DNA from: Ascochyta rabiei
Taxonomy: Eukaryota; Ascomycota; Dothideomycetes; Pleosporales; Didymellaceae
NCBI RefSeq assembly: GCF_004011695.2
Contig: NC_082424.1
Location: 806,001 to 870,000, forward strand
DNA: 64,000 nt
Direction of reading: 5' to 3'
The position numbers and the translations under genes are program-made. Positions 33,938-45,304 of this stretch are shown here, in pieces (the stretch's first letter is position 1; every line of letters starts with the position of its first letter). The notes beneath the pieces were generated by a model, which did no database searches, was not told the origin of the DNA, and was given only the letters and a program-made list of their open reading frames with translations.

Positions 33938-36631
33938 TTAGTAGTCCTGATCTTCGCCGCCAGCAATGATCACGTTGTTGATCTGGATGGATGGTCAGCA
34001 TGACTCCGGAGAAGGGCGCAGAAAGAACAAAGGTATCGTCAGGAACGCAGGGCTCGAGACAAGGCCGACCGTCAAACATGTGACCAGTCGTGCGGCTCAC
34101 GTTGGCCACGCAAAGCGCGTTGGTCGCGCTCGTCGCGTGTAACGTGCCGCCGGACAGGACGTCGCTTCCCCGCTTCCCCGAAAGCGAGGGCTCCAAAGAG
34201 CCAGGGATAGAGCAAGGGCAACTTGTCGAGTAGAACGAAGGGAAAGGGATGATGAAATGCGATCATGTATGGAAACGCGTAAGAAAGGGAGTAACATACC
34301 TTGAGTACCATTCTGCACAGCTGGGTGGCGAGCAGCAGTTGTTGCCTCTTTGAGATCAAGGGGTCGATGACGAAGTGCTCCTTCATGTCTGTAAATTCAG
34401 AGGTTAGCACGATTCTCCGAGTGAAGTGAGTCAGGTGCAGGCCATGCTCGCTTTCCATGTACAGCCTTGTGGTCATGTAGTCGGGTGCTGAGACTGCGTG
34501 GTGATAGCCCGCACAGATGTACATGGAATGGCACCGTAGCAAGACGCAGACGACAACATGCCACCAGCCGGACGTGAAGACGGCAGTGTAAAAGGAAGAC
34601 GGCAGCGTAAAAGCAAAAAGGTGCTTGCCAGCACACGAGATGAAAGAGAGGGTGCTTACCGTTGCTTCCCGTCTGCATGCAGTCGACGCCTAACCTTGTG
34701 TTCTTCTCCTTGGCTTGTCGTGACTTGATGTTGGCGAGCGTCTCAATGGGGCTGAGACCCGAGTTCTCGGCCAAGGCCATGGGTACGTTGTCGAGCGCAT
34801 CGGCGAAGGCGCGCATGGCGTATTGCTCGAGGCCGGGGCTCTTGACGGCGGCGTCCTCGACAGCCAGCGAACATGCAATCTCAGCGGCACCGCCACCGTA
34901 GACGATGCGGTTGTCTCGTACCAGGTTTCGGACGACGCAGAGAGCGTCGTGCAGCGAGCGCTTGGCCTCGTCGATGATCATCTTGTTGCTGCCGCGGACG
35001 AAGACGGTGACGGCCCTGGTGTTGGCGCACTCCTCGATGACGAGCATCTTGTCTCTTGTTGTTCCGAAGGTGAGTTCGCGGACGATGCCGGCCTTGCCCA
35101 GCTTCTCAGCGCTGAGGTCCTCGAAGCGGGGTACGATGCGTCCATTGGTCGCAATGGCAATGAGCTCAATCTCGGGCCCGCCTACCCATCGCACGGCGGG
35201 CAGCTTGTTTGTGAGGAGCAGGTGGTTAGCCTCGTCGTCGAAGCCCCACTGGCAGATGACGACGTTGGCGCCCGTGTCCTTGATCTGGTCGATCATCTCG
35301 GTGAACTTGTTGGCCTCGTAGTCCTGCAACTTCTTGAACTCGTCGACTGAGGTGATGTCGAGCTTGTGCTTGGTCTTGGGCTTGGGGGGCTCAAAGGCGC
35401 ATGTGAGGATGGCGAGCTTTGCGTCCTTGACCTCGGAGGGCATCTGGGGGTGGGAGAAGTCCTTGTCTATTATGACGCCCTTGACGAGCAGTGTGTCCTC
35501 GAGCGAGCCACCGACCTTGCCGTCGACCTTGATGAGCTCAAAGTCGACGTCCTTGCGCTCAAAGTCGGCGACGGACAGGACGGCGTCGACGGCGATGTTG
35601 GCGAACTGGTCGTGTGCCTTTGAGACAATCTTGCTGCCCAGGCTCGTCTTGGCGACGCGGAAGAGCTCCTCGGTGTTGTCCTTTGCGAAGTGGATCTCGT
35701 CGCTGATCTCGTCGAGGCGGGCGACGGCCACCTCGCAGGCCTGGTCGTAGCCGTCGGCTATTCGGATGGGGTGGATGCCCTTGTCGATGAGGTCTGCAGC
35801 CTGACCGAGCAGCGCGCCGGCCAGGACGACGACGCCGGTTGTGCCGTCACCGATCTCGTCGTCCTGCGACTTGGACAGCTCGACGAGCAGTTTTGCGACG
35901 TGGTTGGAGATTTCCATCTGCGAGAGGATGGTGGCGCCGTCGTTGGTCACGGTGATGTCGCCGTCGGGGGAGATGAGGATCTTGTCCAGTCCGCGCGGTC
36001 CCTGTGCGTGGTCAGCGCATGTTGTGGGGTTGTGTGTGATGTTGATGGCGGTCTCCCACCGCGCCTCGATGCCGCCGTCTTCACGCTGGGTGCTCGGGGG
36101 TGCATACCAGCGATGTCTTGACGAGGTTGGCGACTGTCTGGGCGGCCAGAATGTGCGATTTGACCGCGTCGTTGCCGTGCTGCCTCTTCTTCTTGCCTTG
36201 GCTGAGGGCGTGTCAGCTCCTGGCCTGCTGGCTCAGCGCATCGGTGCCGTGTGACGTACTCTCTGACAATGATGAATGGGCGCCCGGACTCGTCCTTCAT
36301 CACCTGGGCTGTCGTCGTCTGGTCAGTGGCCGCCTCCGCTCACGCGCGGGCTCGGTCGATTCGACTCGTCGAGGGCTCGGCGGCGTACCTTGCGACATGT
36401 CGAGATCTGCCCATGGCCGTGGTCAGCGTGTGCATGCGCATGTGTATGGGAAGAGGGAACGTGTCTGCCCTTGTGCATGTGCAGTGGCTCAAGACTGGCT
36501 CAAGACAGCGAGTGGTGCAGGCAGTGGCTCAAGACTGGCTCAAGACAGCGAGTGGTGCAGGCAGTGGCTCAAGACTGGCTCAAGACAGCGAGTGGTGCAG
36601 GCAATGGGGAAAGCAACTTACTCATCGCCAT
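33938..36631 (-). CDS. cct5: Chaperonin-containing TCP-1 subunit epsilon (CCT5)
   Basis: Seven exons on the minus strand: 36622-36631, 36389-36406, 36260-36308, 36108-36201, 34660-36001, 34300-34388, 33938-33982, giving 548 residues, the usual size for the family. Group II chaperonin ATPase motifs are present: [18 protein letters not shown] (76-83) and [12 protein letters not shown] (from 108). The apical substrate-binding region and a C-terminal VYGGGAAEI block also match, and the protein ends IAGGEDQDY. This epsilon subunit is part of the cytosolic hetero-oligomeric ring that folds actin, tubulin and other proteins using ATP. The N terminus needs two tiny exons of 10 and 18 bases; without them the start would be internal. 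It is transcribed divergently from the HP1 gene. Confidence 0.95.
36481..36600. repeat. Three perfect 40-base repeats in intron 1 of CCT5
   Basis: Segments 36481-36520, 36521-36560 and 36561-36600 are identical. Each unit contains two copies of GGCTCAAGAC. They fill more than half of the 215-base first intron (36407-36621). Perfect identity implies recent amplification or homogenisation. Confidence 0.97.
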
Positions 36632-37067
36632 GTTGGCTGTGTGTGCGGCTGGATGGAAGAAACAACAAAAAAGGCAAAGACTCGCGAGTTGCTATGCACA
36701 GGGAGCTCAAACGAACACTGCGCGTGGCCGGTGATAGTGAGGGGTGGTGGGGTCCGCGAGTATCAACAGCTCTTTGCGCTTTCCAAAACTTTCCCTGCCA
36801 AGGCCGGGGTTGTTCTAGCGCGTCGACGGACGCGCGAACTCACGCCGCGCGCACGCCAGCAGCAACACCAGCAGCAGCAACAACAACAACACCAGCAGCA
36901 CCACCAACAACAGCAGCAGCACCCACACCCACACCCACACCAACACCCACACCCACACCCAACACCCAACACCCAACACCCAACACTCCACGCGGCCGCG
37001 ACTGCCTCAATTGAGCTCTCCACGGCCCGCGCACGACACCACCCACGCATTTCTAGCAGCTTCCGCC
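36632..37067. promoter_or_regulatory. Divergent promoter between CCT5 and HP1
   Basis: 436 bases separate the two start codons. The middle is low complexity: CAG/CAA and CAC triplets then CCCACA hexamers from about 36858 to 36985, nearer HP1. No confident TATA box is visible. Sharing suggests, but does not prove, coordinated housekeeping expression. Confidence 0.6.
36858..36985. repeat. CAG/CAA and CCCACA low-complexity tract
   Basis: Runs of CAG, CAA and CAC triplets pass into CCCACA and CCCAACA repeats just upstream of the HP1 gene. The strand is purine-poor and C-rich. It could be a flexible or nucleosome-depleted promoter segment; this is inference. Confidence 0.85.
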
Positions 37068-38058
37068 ATGCCTCGTGAGCACCTCCGCCTCCCTCGCGCA
37101 CATCGCGCCCCTACTGACGCGCGCCCGCAGCCGCTCTGAGCGACCTGGAGTCGTCGGACAGCGAAATCCCCGCGACCAAGACGTCCAAGCTGTCCAAGAA
37201 GCAGCCCGTTGAGCCAGTGGACGCGCCAGTGGAAGACGACGACGACAACCACGACGACGACAACAACAACGACGATGAGTAGGCACACCCACCGTCGCCC
37301 GCCCTCGGTCGGCATGCGCTAACCGTGCGCCAGATATGTCGTGGAGAAGATCCTCGGACACCGCTTCAACAAGGGCGTGCTGGAGTTTGACGTCAAGTGG
37401 CAGGGCTACGACGACCCCGCGGACCGCACCTGGGAGCCCGAGGAGAACATGTACGTTGTGTTCCGTTGCAGAGCCAGACCACTCCCACTTCCACTACCAA
37501 TGCACCATGACCACCACCACCACCACCACCACCACCACCCATACTGACCACACCAGGGAGACGGCCGCCGACGTGCTGAAGGAGTACTACGAGGACATTG
37601 GCGGGCGGCCCGACAACAAGGGCACAAAGCGAAAGGGACGCGCCTCCATGGCTAAGAGCGACTCGGCCACGCCCGCCTCGAGCTCCAAGCGCCCCAAGCA
37701 GACCACGCACTCCAAGCAGCTCAAGCAGCCCAAGGCCGAGCCCGTCGAGAAGGCCTGGAGCCCGCCCCCGGGCTCCTGGGAACACGAAGTCTCGCACATC
37801 GACACCGTCGAACAGAGCATCGACCCCAAGACGGGCAAGGAGGCCAAGTACGCCTACATTGTCTGGAACAACCAGAAGAAGACGCAGCATCCGTTGAAGC
37901 ACATCTACATCAAATGCCCACAAAAGGTACACCACGCCCCCTCCCTCACGACACATTGACCATCTGACTTACCCGCCCAGATGCTGGTCTACTACGAAAG
38001 CCACCTCGTCTTCACCACAAACGATGTCAACGGCGCTGCCATGGACGAGGCCTTCTAG
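37068..38058 (+). CDS. HP1: Heterochromatin protein 1 (chromodomain plus chromoshadow domain)
   Basis: Five exons, 37068-37074, 37131-37278, 37334-37450, 37557-37926 and 37981-38058, give 239 residues. An acidic Asp/Asn-rich N terminus (about 38-51) precedes a chromodomain from residue 52. Its three aromatic cage residues sit at Y53, W74 and Y77, the spacing of canonical HP1 proteins that bind methylated H3K9. A basic Ser/Lys hinge follows. The chromoshadow domain runs from about W165 to the end (WEHEVSHIDTVEQ ... YAYIVWNNQ ... VYYESHLVF) and would dimerise and recruit partners. The first exon carries only seven coding bases. In fungi HP1 (hpo/HepA) acts in the nucleus on heterochromatin, including RIP-mutated repeats. 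A CAC triplet run lies in intron 3. Confidence 0.95.
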
Positions 38059-38687
38059 GACGCGCCCTCTTGACATGGTCCGTCCGCCTCTCCGTAAGCC
38101 CCAACGCTGAGCCCGTCCGCCTGCAAGCGACACGTACCCTGCATCGCCGCACCGCGTGCTGTACGCATACCTTTTGCCGTACACGCTGCGCATCCCCGTA
38201 CTCGCTGCGCATCCGAGCTCGACTCTCCACTAGCTTGTTGTCTCGCCAAGTTCTGCCTCGACCGTGTACGCGACGACAGGCTACGGGTGTCTAGGTAACG
38301 ATAAGCAGAGGCACGTTTGCGTCGTGGCGTTTGGATCGCTCATGTTGCTTTGTATCGTTTCTTTCAAAGAGAACACAATTTACACCTGGTTTAGCTCCAA
38401 GCCGAAACCACCGTCTTGGATAGACTGTCAAAATGTATCAGAGAAATACGTCGATGGTTCCAAGACTCCAACGTCTTCATTCAAGTATGAATGATGATAA
38501 GTATAATAACAAGCCAACCGTACGTGGCAGCGTTGCGGGTATCGAAAAGCCAATCCGTCCTCTTCTCTATGCTCATGCCGACATGTACGTGTCTCTGACA
38601 GTGGCTCCTCTCCATGGTGTAGTCCAGATCCCAAACGCCGTAAAATGCAATGCCATGCAACCCATCTCAATACACACTCCCTTGATC

Positions 38688-38693
38688 ATCATG

Positions 38694-38729
<36 letters not shown>

Positions 38730-38741
38730 GTCGTCGTAGTC
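38688..38741. repeat. (ATC)n / (GTC)n triplet repeat
   Basis: About 14 CAT/ATC triplets passing into CGT triplets. It lies downstream of HP1 and close to the end of the small minus-strand membrane frame. Confidence 0.9.
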
Positions 38742-38786
38742 ATAAACCAGATCTTGTAAACACCTCTGCTTCTCCGAATGTCCTGA

Positions 38787-38933
38787 TCATGCAACTGACG
38801 TCATGTCGCTCCCCGTGCTCGCTGTCCCGCCGACCGCCATCCGCGTCTGGAGGTAGTAGATGAGGTACGCAATGAGCGCGATAAGGATGAACAAGATCAA
38901 GATGATGAGGAAGATGACAATGTTGCGCTTCAT
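38787..38933 (-). CDS. Small single-pass membrane protein (hypothetical)
   Basis: A 48-residue frame starting MKRN carries one very hydrophobic segment (about residues 5-28, Ile/Leu/Val-rich ending in YLIYYLQ) and a short polar tail. Upstream on the same strand lies a good intron: GTATGTG donor, GCTAACAG branch-like site and AAAAG acceptor, about 55 bases, ending just before the ATG. This suggests a spliced leader or an N-terminal coding extension. The open frame extends upstream through a Cys run that is only the translated AAC repeat, so the true start is uncertain. No family is recognised. Confidence 0.45.
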   Translation of the reverse strand: MKRNIVIFLIILILFILIALIAYLIYYLQTRMAVGGTASTGSDMTSVA

Positions 38934-39116
38934 CTTGGAGGGTTCTTTTCTTCTGTTAGCATCAGGCTTGACAGGAATCCTAGGCTGAGACACATACGCG
39001 TTTCTTCTCTCTTTTTCGACACTCAGCTGTTCGGCGCAAAGCGTTGCGTCGCGTCGTAGTAGAATGTGCGGTTCTGTTGTAGTGATACAGACGTCCAGGT
39101 GCTCGAGATGGTTGCG

Positions 39117-39141
39117 ATAATAACAACAATTACAATAACAA

Positions 39142-39176
<35 letters not shown>

Positions 39177-39192
39177 GCAGCAGCAGCAGCGT
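39117..39192. repeat. (AAC)n / (AGC)n triplet tract
   Basis: AAC repeats passing into AGC repeats. Read on the minus strand they give poly-Cys or similar artefacts in the frame upstream of the small membrane protein. Confidence 0.9.
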
Positions 39193-39720
39193 ATCGTGAT
39201 GCTTATGTCAGGAATCGTCAAGGCTCGTAAGAATAGGTTCAGCGATACACAAAGCTTAGCACAACGGCTCCACAGGAATGCGACCACTTTTGTACACTCT
39301 CGCGCCCGTGGGGCTGGCGGGGTGCGTGCGGGGGTGGTTGGGACGCTGGGGGCTGGCCAGCCACGACACAAACTGTGATTGGACCTTTGTTGCGAGGCTG
39401 GACATGAGACGCGTCAGGTACACCCGTCGTGCGTCGTCAGGGGCATGTGGTGGGTCGCAGCCTGTCATCAGGTTTCTCTGCACGTCTGGGCGTGATGACC
39501 TGGGTTGTTGTTCGTGATGCCTTGTTTGGTTGCTGTTCATGATGCGTTGCTGGGAACGCTAGCGTGCTCTTGACGGCGCACAGTAAACACCGTTTCATCA
39601 TCGCTCAATGCCACAGAGGGACGTGTCTTGATAATATAGTACCTAACCTCCCAAACGCCTCCCTACTTGCACATACCCAAACGCCTTGGACCCGCCACAA
39701 ATCAACCATGCACTTCACTC

Positions 39721-41241
39721 TCAGGCCGTCTCATCCTCATCCTCGTCATCCAGGTTTCTGTCGGAAATCTTCCAGAATGCCGTCGGTCCTGCTGGCCCAT
39801 GTGGATCAAAGTCCTTGTCAAACCATGTCCCAATCACACCACGCTGCGATCGCAGTCCTCCAACTTGAATGCCATCACTACGCCACCTCTCCTCTCCGCT
39901 GTCACAAGTCAGTAGCATTCAGTCCGTCTTACGATACGGGTCATCTATGGGCTTACCCGTAGAACACCGAGATGGTCTGCCATCGCACCTCGCCTTCGGG
40001 CGTCAGGCGGACGGATCCTCTAATCCCCGAATTCGCATTGGGGTCCCAAGAAGCCTCGACGGATCGCGATCTGCCACCAAAGTGCACGACAGGTAGCGCG
40101 GAATTGTCCAACTGGCCCGCCGGCTCGACTTTGGTAACCCTGATATCCATCATGATGTGTCGAATCGCCTCTTCGGCTGTGATGGGCTCTCGAGGCTCGT
40201 CTGAGGGCCAACGCAGGGCGTCCTCATCGAAGTTGTAGTGATAGAGATCGTTGTAGTCGAGGAAGCAGACAATACGTGACCAAACGCCAGAGACATTGTA
40301 AGGATCTTTGAGGGTCAGAGGGACGTCCAACTCCATAGGCAGTGTGGTCGGGTAAGCCGGCATGATTTTCGCTCGTTCTGGGACAACGCCTTCAAAGGGA
40401 TTGGCCCATGGTGGCCGGAATTTGGCAAGGAAGCGCCGACAGCAAAGTCCCGAGCTGTACCCCAGAACAATCATGATGCTCTCGATCATCTCCCAGTCCG
40501 CCCTCATGCTTCCGTCATCCCGGTACGGACCCCATTGCGTCTTATCGGTGTAGTTTCGTAAGTCGTACACATTCGATCTTGCATATGGATGAGTAGAGAG
40601 CGAGCGTCGTCCTCCAGACGTCGATGTGATTCCAAACAGACATTGCAACTTTGCGCTCGACTGCCGGCCTTGCTCGTTGTCCGCAGGCTTCTGGTAGTCT
40701 GTTCCTGCGCGTGAGTAGAGCGACGAGCGACACATAAAGGCATCACGGTTCTGTGTGATGGAATCGAAGAGCTCGGCCAAAACCTGCTGGTTATAGGACA
40801 CGCCAAGCTCGTCAGTGGATGCAGTGGCGATGAGCGAAAGGGTCGTGGTTGTCACAAAGTCAAACTCCTTGCGCTGCCCTGTCATCAGCACACCTCGCCC
40901 AAGAAATAAGCCATGTTTCCTACCTTGAGGTCATTGTCAGCTGACTCGAGTATTTTCTGGCATCTGATGGCATTCTGAAGCTCAGATACCCAATCAGAAT
41001 CCGGGTCAGCAGGTCGTCGACGGGGATCATCCTAAGGGACTATCAGAGACATGATGAAATGCTTTCGTAGTCGCAGTCATACAAAAATCTTCAGGTAGTG
41101 CGCTTTAAACAACCGTGTGTTCTTATCAATGAACTCCTTAAACCCCACTGACGTCTGGGCGCATGCTGCAAGATCCGGCGCGTCGACCTCTTCAAGAATT
41201 CGGATCAAGACATCGTAGCAAAGATCAAGAAGCTCGGTCAT
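39721..41241 (-). CDS. F-box-like protein
   Basis: Four exons, 41083-41241, 40924-41031, 39957-40873 and 39721-39898, give 453 residues; introns are 51, 50 and 58 bases. The first exon encodes an F-box-like helix set (residues about 4-50: ELLDLCYDVLIRILEEV, then DLAACAQTSVGFKEFI), which would bind Skp1 in an SCF ubiquitin ligase. The remainder is a long fungal region with YDLRNYTDKTQWGPYRDDG and FLDYNDLYHYNF, and it ends with an acidic DDEDEDETA tail. Proteins of this layout are common in Pezizomycotina; the substrate is unknown. The acceptor of intron 2 was chosen for frame continuity (an AG two codons downstream of a more obvious one), so that junction could be wrong by a few residues. Confidence 0.75.
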
Positions 41242-42900
41242 GTTTGTAAGGCCGTGCTATTGCCCACAAGGATACTGTAGAAATCGTGTGATGGTGTGGC
41301 CGCTTGTTGATGGGAGTCGATGTCTTGTCGTCCCTGTTCGGTAATCAGTGGGGCACAAGGCGACTGCTTACCAAGCGCGAATTGTGGGGCAACCGGCTTT
41401 GACGTGCACCACTTCCAGTACTTCTCCTTCTACTCATCGACTGTCTATCAGATCGATTCTTTGTCGTCTTCGTCATAACCTGCAGTCTCAAATAGTTGTG
41501 CAATCTCAGCGAACGCCTGAAAAAGCAGGCCTGCTACCCAGCAGGGTACGTCTATAGCCTCTACCACCTCTGAGCTGTTGAAGTATCAAAGTGAGGTGTA
41601 AGATTAATCGTTGAGTGACGCTACAGAACCGCGCTATATAGGTAAACAGCCTAACCAAATAGGTAACCACTACCCATGGGCATCGCCTTCCAGCCACCCA
41701 GTCATCATGAAAATCGCTTTCCAACATGAGCCACGGCCAACGATATAGCCGAGCCTTTGGCGTTTCACATCCCCAGCTGAAAAGGTCGGTTGGGGCTTGT
41801 GGCATTGGAACCCTACGGTCATGCCGTCAGCCCGCTTAGAGCTCACCTAAGACGACCGCACGATGTGGTGTTGGATCGCTGTCGTGGTGGCCTGGGGACA
41901 TTATACCTCGTGAACTACAGGCGCGCCCGATGTCCTCCACTAGAGTGAGCTGTCGGACGACCGCGTAGAAAATGAACCAAAGGGAAGCACTACGGCTGGC
42001 TCACGAGCAGACTGGGTGAGTTTGGAGGCCACATCAGAAGTCAGGTCGTCGATTATCAACGGTGCAAACAGAGCCTCATGTGGAGGCCTGACTACAACCA
42101 GGTGATCCTATTTGTGTGGTATGTAACATGCCAGACATCAATCATCAGTTCGATGAGATGGAGAAGCAGGCTCGTGAAAGCATCATCAGGTCTCTGCCTC
42201 TATGTTGAGATTGCGGAGATACGTCAGCAGCCAGGCTCGCAACCACTCTCATGGCGTTCTGGAGTGTTGGCGCAAAGCCTATGAACACGAGTCTCGATTT
42301 TCTCGGTTTCCGCACTCGCCCACTCCGGTAGCTGTTGGGAACGAGGTTGCAGCGCCAGCTTGAGGGGCTTCTGGGCTGATTGAATGGAGCTTTGTGACAG
42401 TGATTCGGTCTTTAGTCGCGTCAAGCGCGTAATATATGTGGAGATGTTGGTACATGCGAAATGCTCGGACATCAAAATTGGTACCAAAGGCCCGCCTGCC
42501 GTTACGCGCGATTAAGTCACATGAGGGAGCCTGAAATTTGGGAGCTGCCAGGCCTCGTATTGGCTGTCCGGACACAGGATGCCGCGACCCTCCATTCTCT
42601 GCCCAGCACGCCCAGCACGCCCAGCAATGTGGCGGCGGTACGTGGGGAACAAGCAAATTCTCAAAGCAATACCAAAACGCTCCACCATGATCGTCTCATG
42701 TGTCGAAGGATTCGACAGGATCGGAGTCTCCGTGAACCTTGGCAGAGGCTCGTGTCGCTTCCATCAGACGGCGAGACGCACTCGTGCGCAGCTTGACAAG
42801 TGCATGGCGCGAGGCCGCGACGTGAGGCACACTGGAAGCCGAGTCGCAGGGCCCGAGGTTTCGGCTTCCACCAGATGATAGATTAGATCGAAGAGTTTTC

Positions 42901-42909
42901 ATCTGATAA
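42901..42909 (+). promoter_or_regulatory. SreA-type GATA site ATCTGATAA
   Basis: An exact match to the ATCWGATAA consensus bound by fungal iron-sensing GATA repressors (SreA/SRE/Fep1 family), 480 bases before the siderophore transporter start. Function is inferred from the match and the downstream gene. Confidence 0.6.
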
Positions 42910-42977
42910 CACACGGTCACATCACGCGAGCGGTTGCGTTGCATTGATTGGCCGGCCAACGCCGCTGATGCCGGCTG

Positions 42978-42992
42978 ATTATCGAGATAAGA
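42978..42992. promoter_or_regulatory. Back-to-back GATA pair
   Basis: GATTATCGAGATAAG holds a TTATC and a GATAAG in opposite orientation a few bases apart. Paired GATA sites favour zinc-finger GATA factor binding. The pair is about 400 bases upstream of the transporter start. Confidence 0.5.
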
Positions 42993-43320
42993 TTCTTCCA
43001 GCTTCTGGGCCGAGCTTCGGTGAGCTTATTGCCGGGGGTTTGACCATACACAGAAAAGAAGCTTCGCTCGGGTCTGCACTTGCTGGGTTCGCGGCGTCGA
43101 CAACCATGCAGCCATGCAACCATGCAACCATGCAACCTTTAAAGGCGTTGCCGGATTCTCACGCGCGGCCTTGGGCACTAGAGCACGCCGTGTGGGAAGC
43201 ACTATCCACTTCTACAACGCGAGCCGACCGACCGCTGCAGGGGGAGCTGCTGCCGCGAGTGCAGATCCGGTCCCAGCATGCTTTAAAGGACGCACGCAAT
43301 CGCTCTCTTGATCTCTTGAT

Positions 43321-43326
43321 CTTATC
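43321..43326 (-). promoter_or_regulatory. GATAAG site close to the transporter start
   Basis: CTTATC on plus, that is GATAAG on minus, 62 bases before the ATG. A third GATA core in the same promoter. Confidence 0.4.
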
Positions 43327-43388
43327 AATCTCTTCCTCCTCACATTGACCTTGCCGTCCTCGTGCCTACACGCACACCGAGATTCGAC

Positions 43389-45304
43389 ATGGGCTTCTCT
43401 TTCAAGGGACTGACCACCAGTGCTCTGGTTGGCGGCAACATTGCCAACAACCAAGCTGCCAACGAAAAGGACATTTCCCATGTTCCTGCTGCCGTTGATG
43501 GTCATGCCAGCATGCATGTCTCTCATCGCACCGATGAGAAGAACGGCGCACCGAGGACCCCAACCTCCATGTCAAACGCTTCCGATGAAGAGCTGAACAA
43601 GGTCGACACAACCGCCGAGCAAGGTGTACAGGCTATCCAGGCTGTCACCTTTGTCTGGACAAAGAAGGATCTGATCACGGCCTACATCTTGTAAGCCTCT
43701 CATGGCGAGCGTGTGTCTTGCATGCTCCAAAGCTGACGTTGCACAGCATGTGGCTCATCCAGTTCATGATGTCGTTCTTCTCTGGTTGTGTCGGTACCCT
43801 CACGCCCTATGTCACCAGTTCCTTCTCGCAGCACTCACTCACTGCTCTGACTGGCGTCATCTCGTCGCTTGTCGCCGGTCTCTGGAAGCTGCCCTATGCA
43901 AAGATTATGAACATCTGGGGACGCCCGACTGCGCTGGTCATCGGTGTCATCTGTTACATCATGGGCCTCATCATGATGGCTGGCTGCAAGAACGTCCAGA
44001 CATACTGTGCCGCCTACACCTTCTATTACATGGGCTACAACAGCATCGATTTCTCCATGACCGTCTTCATCGCGGATACCTCCAAGCTGAAGAATCGAGC
44101 CCTTTTCATCGGCTATGCGTCATCGCCTTGGCTCATCACTACCTGGGTGTATGGAATGGCCGTCGACCATATGGTTGCGCCCGGTGGCATTGGGTTCAAG
44201 TGGGGATTTGGTATTTTTGCCATCATCGCCCCCTTCGTGTGCGCGCCTTTGATCACCATGTTCTACATCAACCAGAACAAGGCTAGGAAGCAAGGCTTGA
44301 TCACCCCAAACCAAAGCCGCGGCTCGTTCGCTCAGACCGCCATGTACTACCTCAAGGAGTTCGATGTCATTGGCATCTTTATCCTTGCTCTCGGTCTCGC
44401 GCTCTTCCTGCTCAGCTTCAATCTTTACACCTACCAGAAGGACCAATGGAGGTCTCCCCTCATCCTCTGCTTCCTCGTCATCGGTTTCCTCCTGTGCATC
44501 TGCTTCGGTTTGTGGGAGAAATATTTTGCGCCCGTCACCTTCATTCCTTGGCACTTGCTCAGGAACCGCACCGTCATCTTCACCTACACCATGGCCGCAT
44601 CTCTCTACATTGCTTGGTACATATGGGATTCTTACTTTTACTCCCTGTTGATCGTTCTGTTCAACCAGCCGGTCCTCTATGCCACGTACATCACCAACAC
44701 CTACACCATGGGCAGCTGCACTATGTCTATCATCTTTGGTTTGATGCTTAGGAAGTACGGCAAGCTTAAGATGTACGCTCTCTTCCTTGGCGCACCTCTG
44801 ACCATTCTTGGCTGTGGTCTCATGATCAAGTTTCGCCAGCCCAATGTCAACATCGGCTACATCGTCATGTGCCAGGTCTTCATCGCTTTTGGTGGCGGTA
44901 TCCTCGTCGTCGCCGAGCAGACAACTCTCATGGCTGTCTCCAAGCAGCAAGACTTTCCTGCTCTGCTTGCCGTCGAGGCCATGATTATCTCCGTTGGAGG
45001 TGCCATCGGTTCCACCATCGCTGGTGCCATCTGGACTGGTGTCTTTCCTGTCCGCCTGGCTACGAATCTTGCTGGCACAAGCGCTGCGAATGACGTTCTA
45101 TCCATCTACGGTGCTTTGGATGTTCAATCTAGCTACGCGTGGGGCTCTCCTGAGCGCGATGGCATCAATCTTTCCTATGCCCAGACCCAACGCTACATGC
45201 TTATTGGTGGCACCTGCGTTTACGCTACTCTCCTCATCAGCATTGCCCTGTGGCAGAACGTTGACGTTAGGAAGATGAAGCAGAGAACCATTGGCCTCTT
45301 GTAA
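43389..45304 (+). CDS. Siderophore-iron transporter (MFS, MirB/Sit1-like)
   Basis: Exons 43389-43690 and 43747-45304 (56-base intron with GTAAGC donor and GCTGAC branch) give 619 residues. About 100 hydrophilic N-terminal residues precede the membrane part, which begins TAYIFMWLIQFMMSFFSG at the splice junction. About 14 hydrophobic segments follow. The TLTPYVTSSFSQHSL motif after the first helix and the GRPTALVIGV loop are typical of the siderophore-iron transporter family. A long hydrophilic loop lies between the N- and C-terminal helix bundles (NQNKARKQGL...). It would import ferric-siderophore complexes across the plasma membrane by proton symport. The specific siderophore is not deducible. 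GATA sites upstream fit iron repression. Confidence 0.88.

Larger units (their letters stand above)
38059..39720. other. Intergenic with triplet repeats and one small membrane frame
   Basis: Apart from the small membrane frame at 38787-38933 I see no gene. Simple repeats are listed separately. Other frames, including 39564-39962 on plus, overlap the F-box gene end and lack features. Confidence 0.4.
41242..43388. other. Intergenic; right part is the promoter of the siderophore transporter
   Basis: No gene is supported between 41242 and about 42880; frames such as 42279-42656 (minus) and 42461-42796 (plus) have no domains. A short CATGCAAC-type repeat lies at 43108-43139. GATA-type sites are listed separately. 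Confidence 0.5.

Noticed and set aside
34823..35350. 175-codon plus frame opposite CCT5
   Set aside because: It mirrors GC-rich codon use of the chaperonin gene on the other strand; the CCT5 reading has conserved motifs throughout.
44120..44950. 276-codon minus frame opposite the siderophore transporter
   Set aside because: Charged, domain-free shadow of a membrane protein gene; the plus frame shows the conserved MFS pattern.
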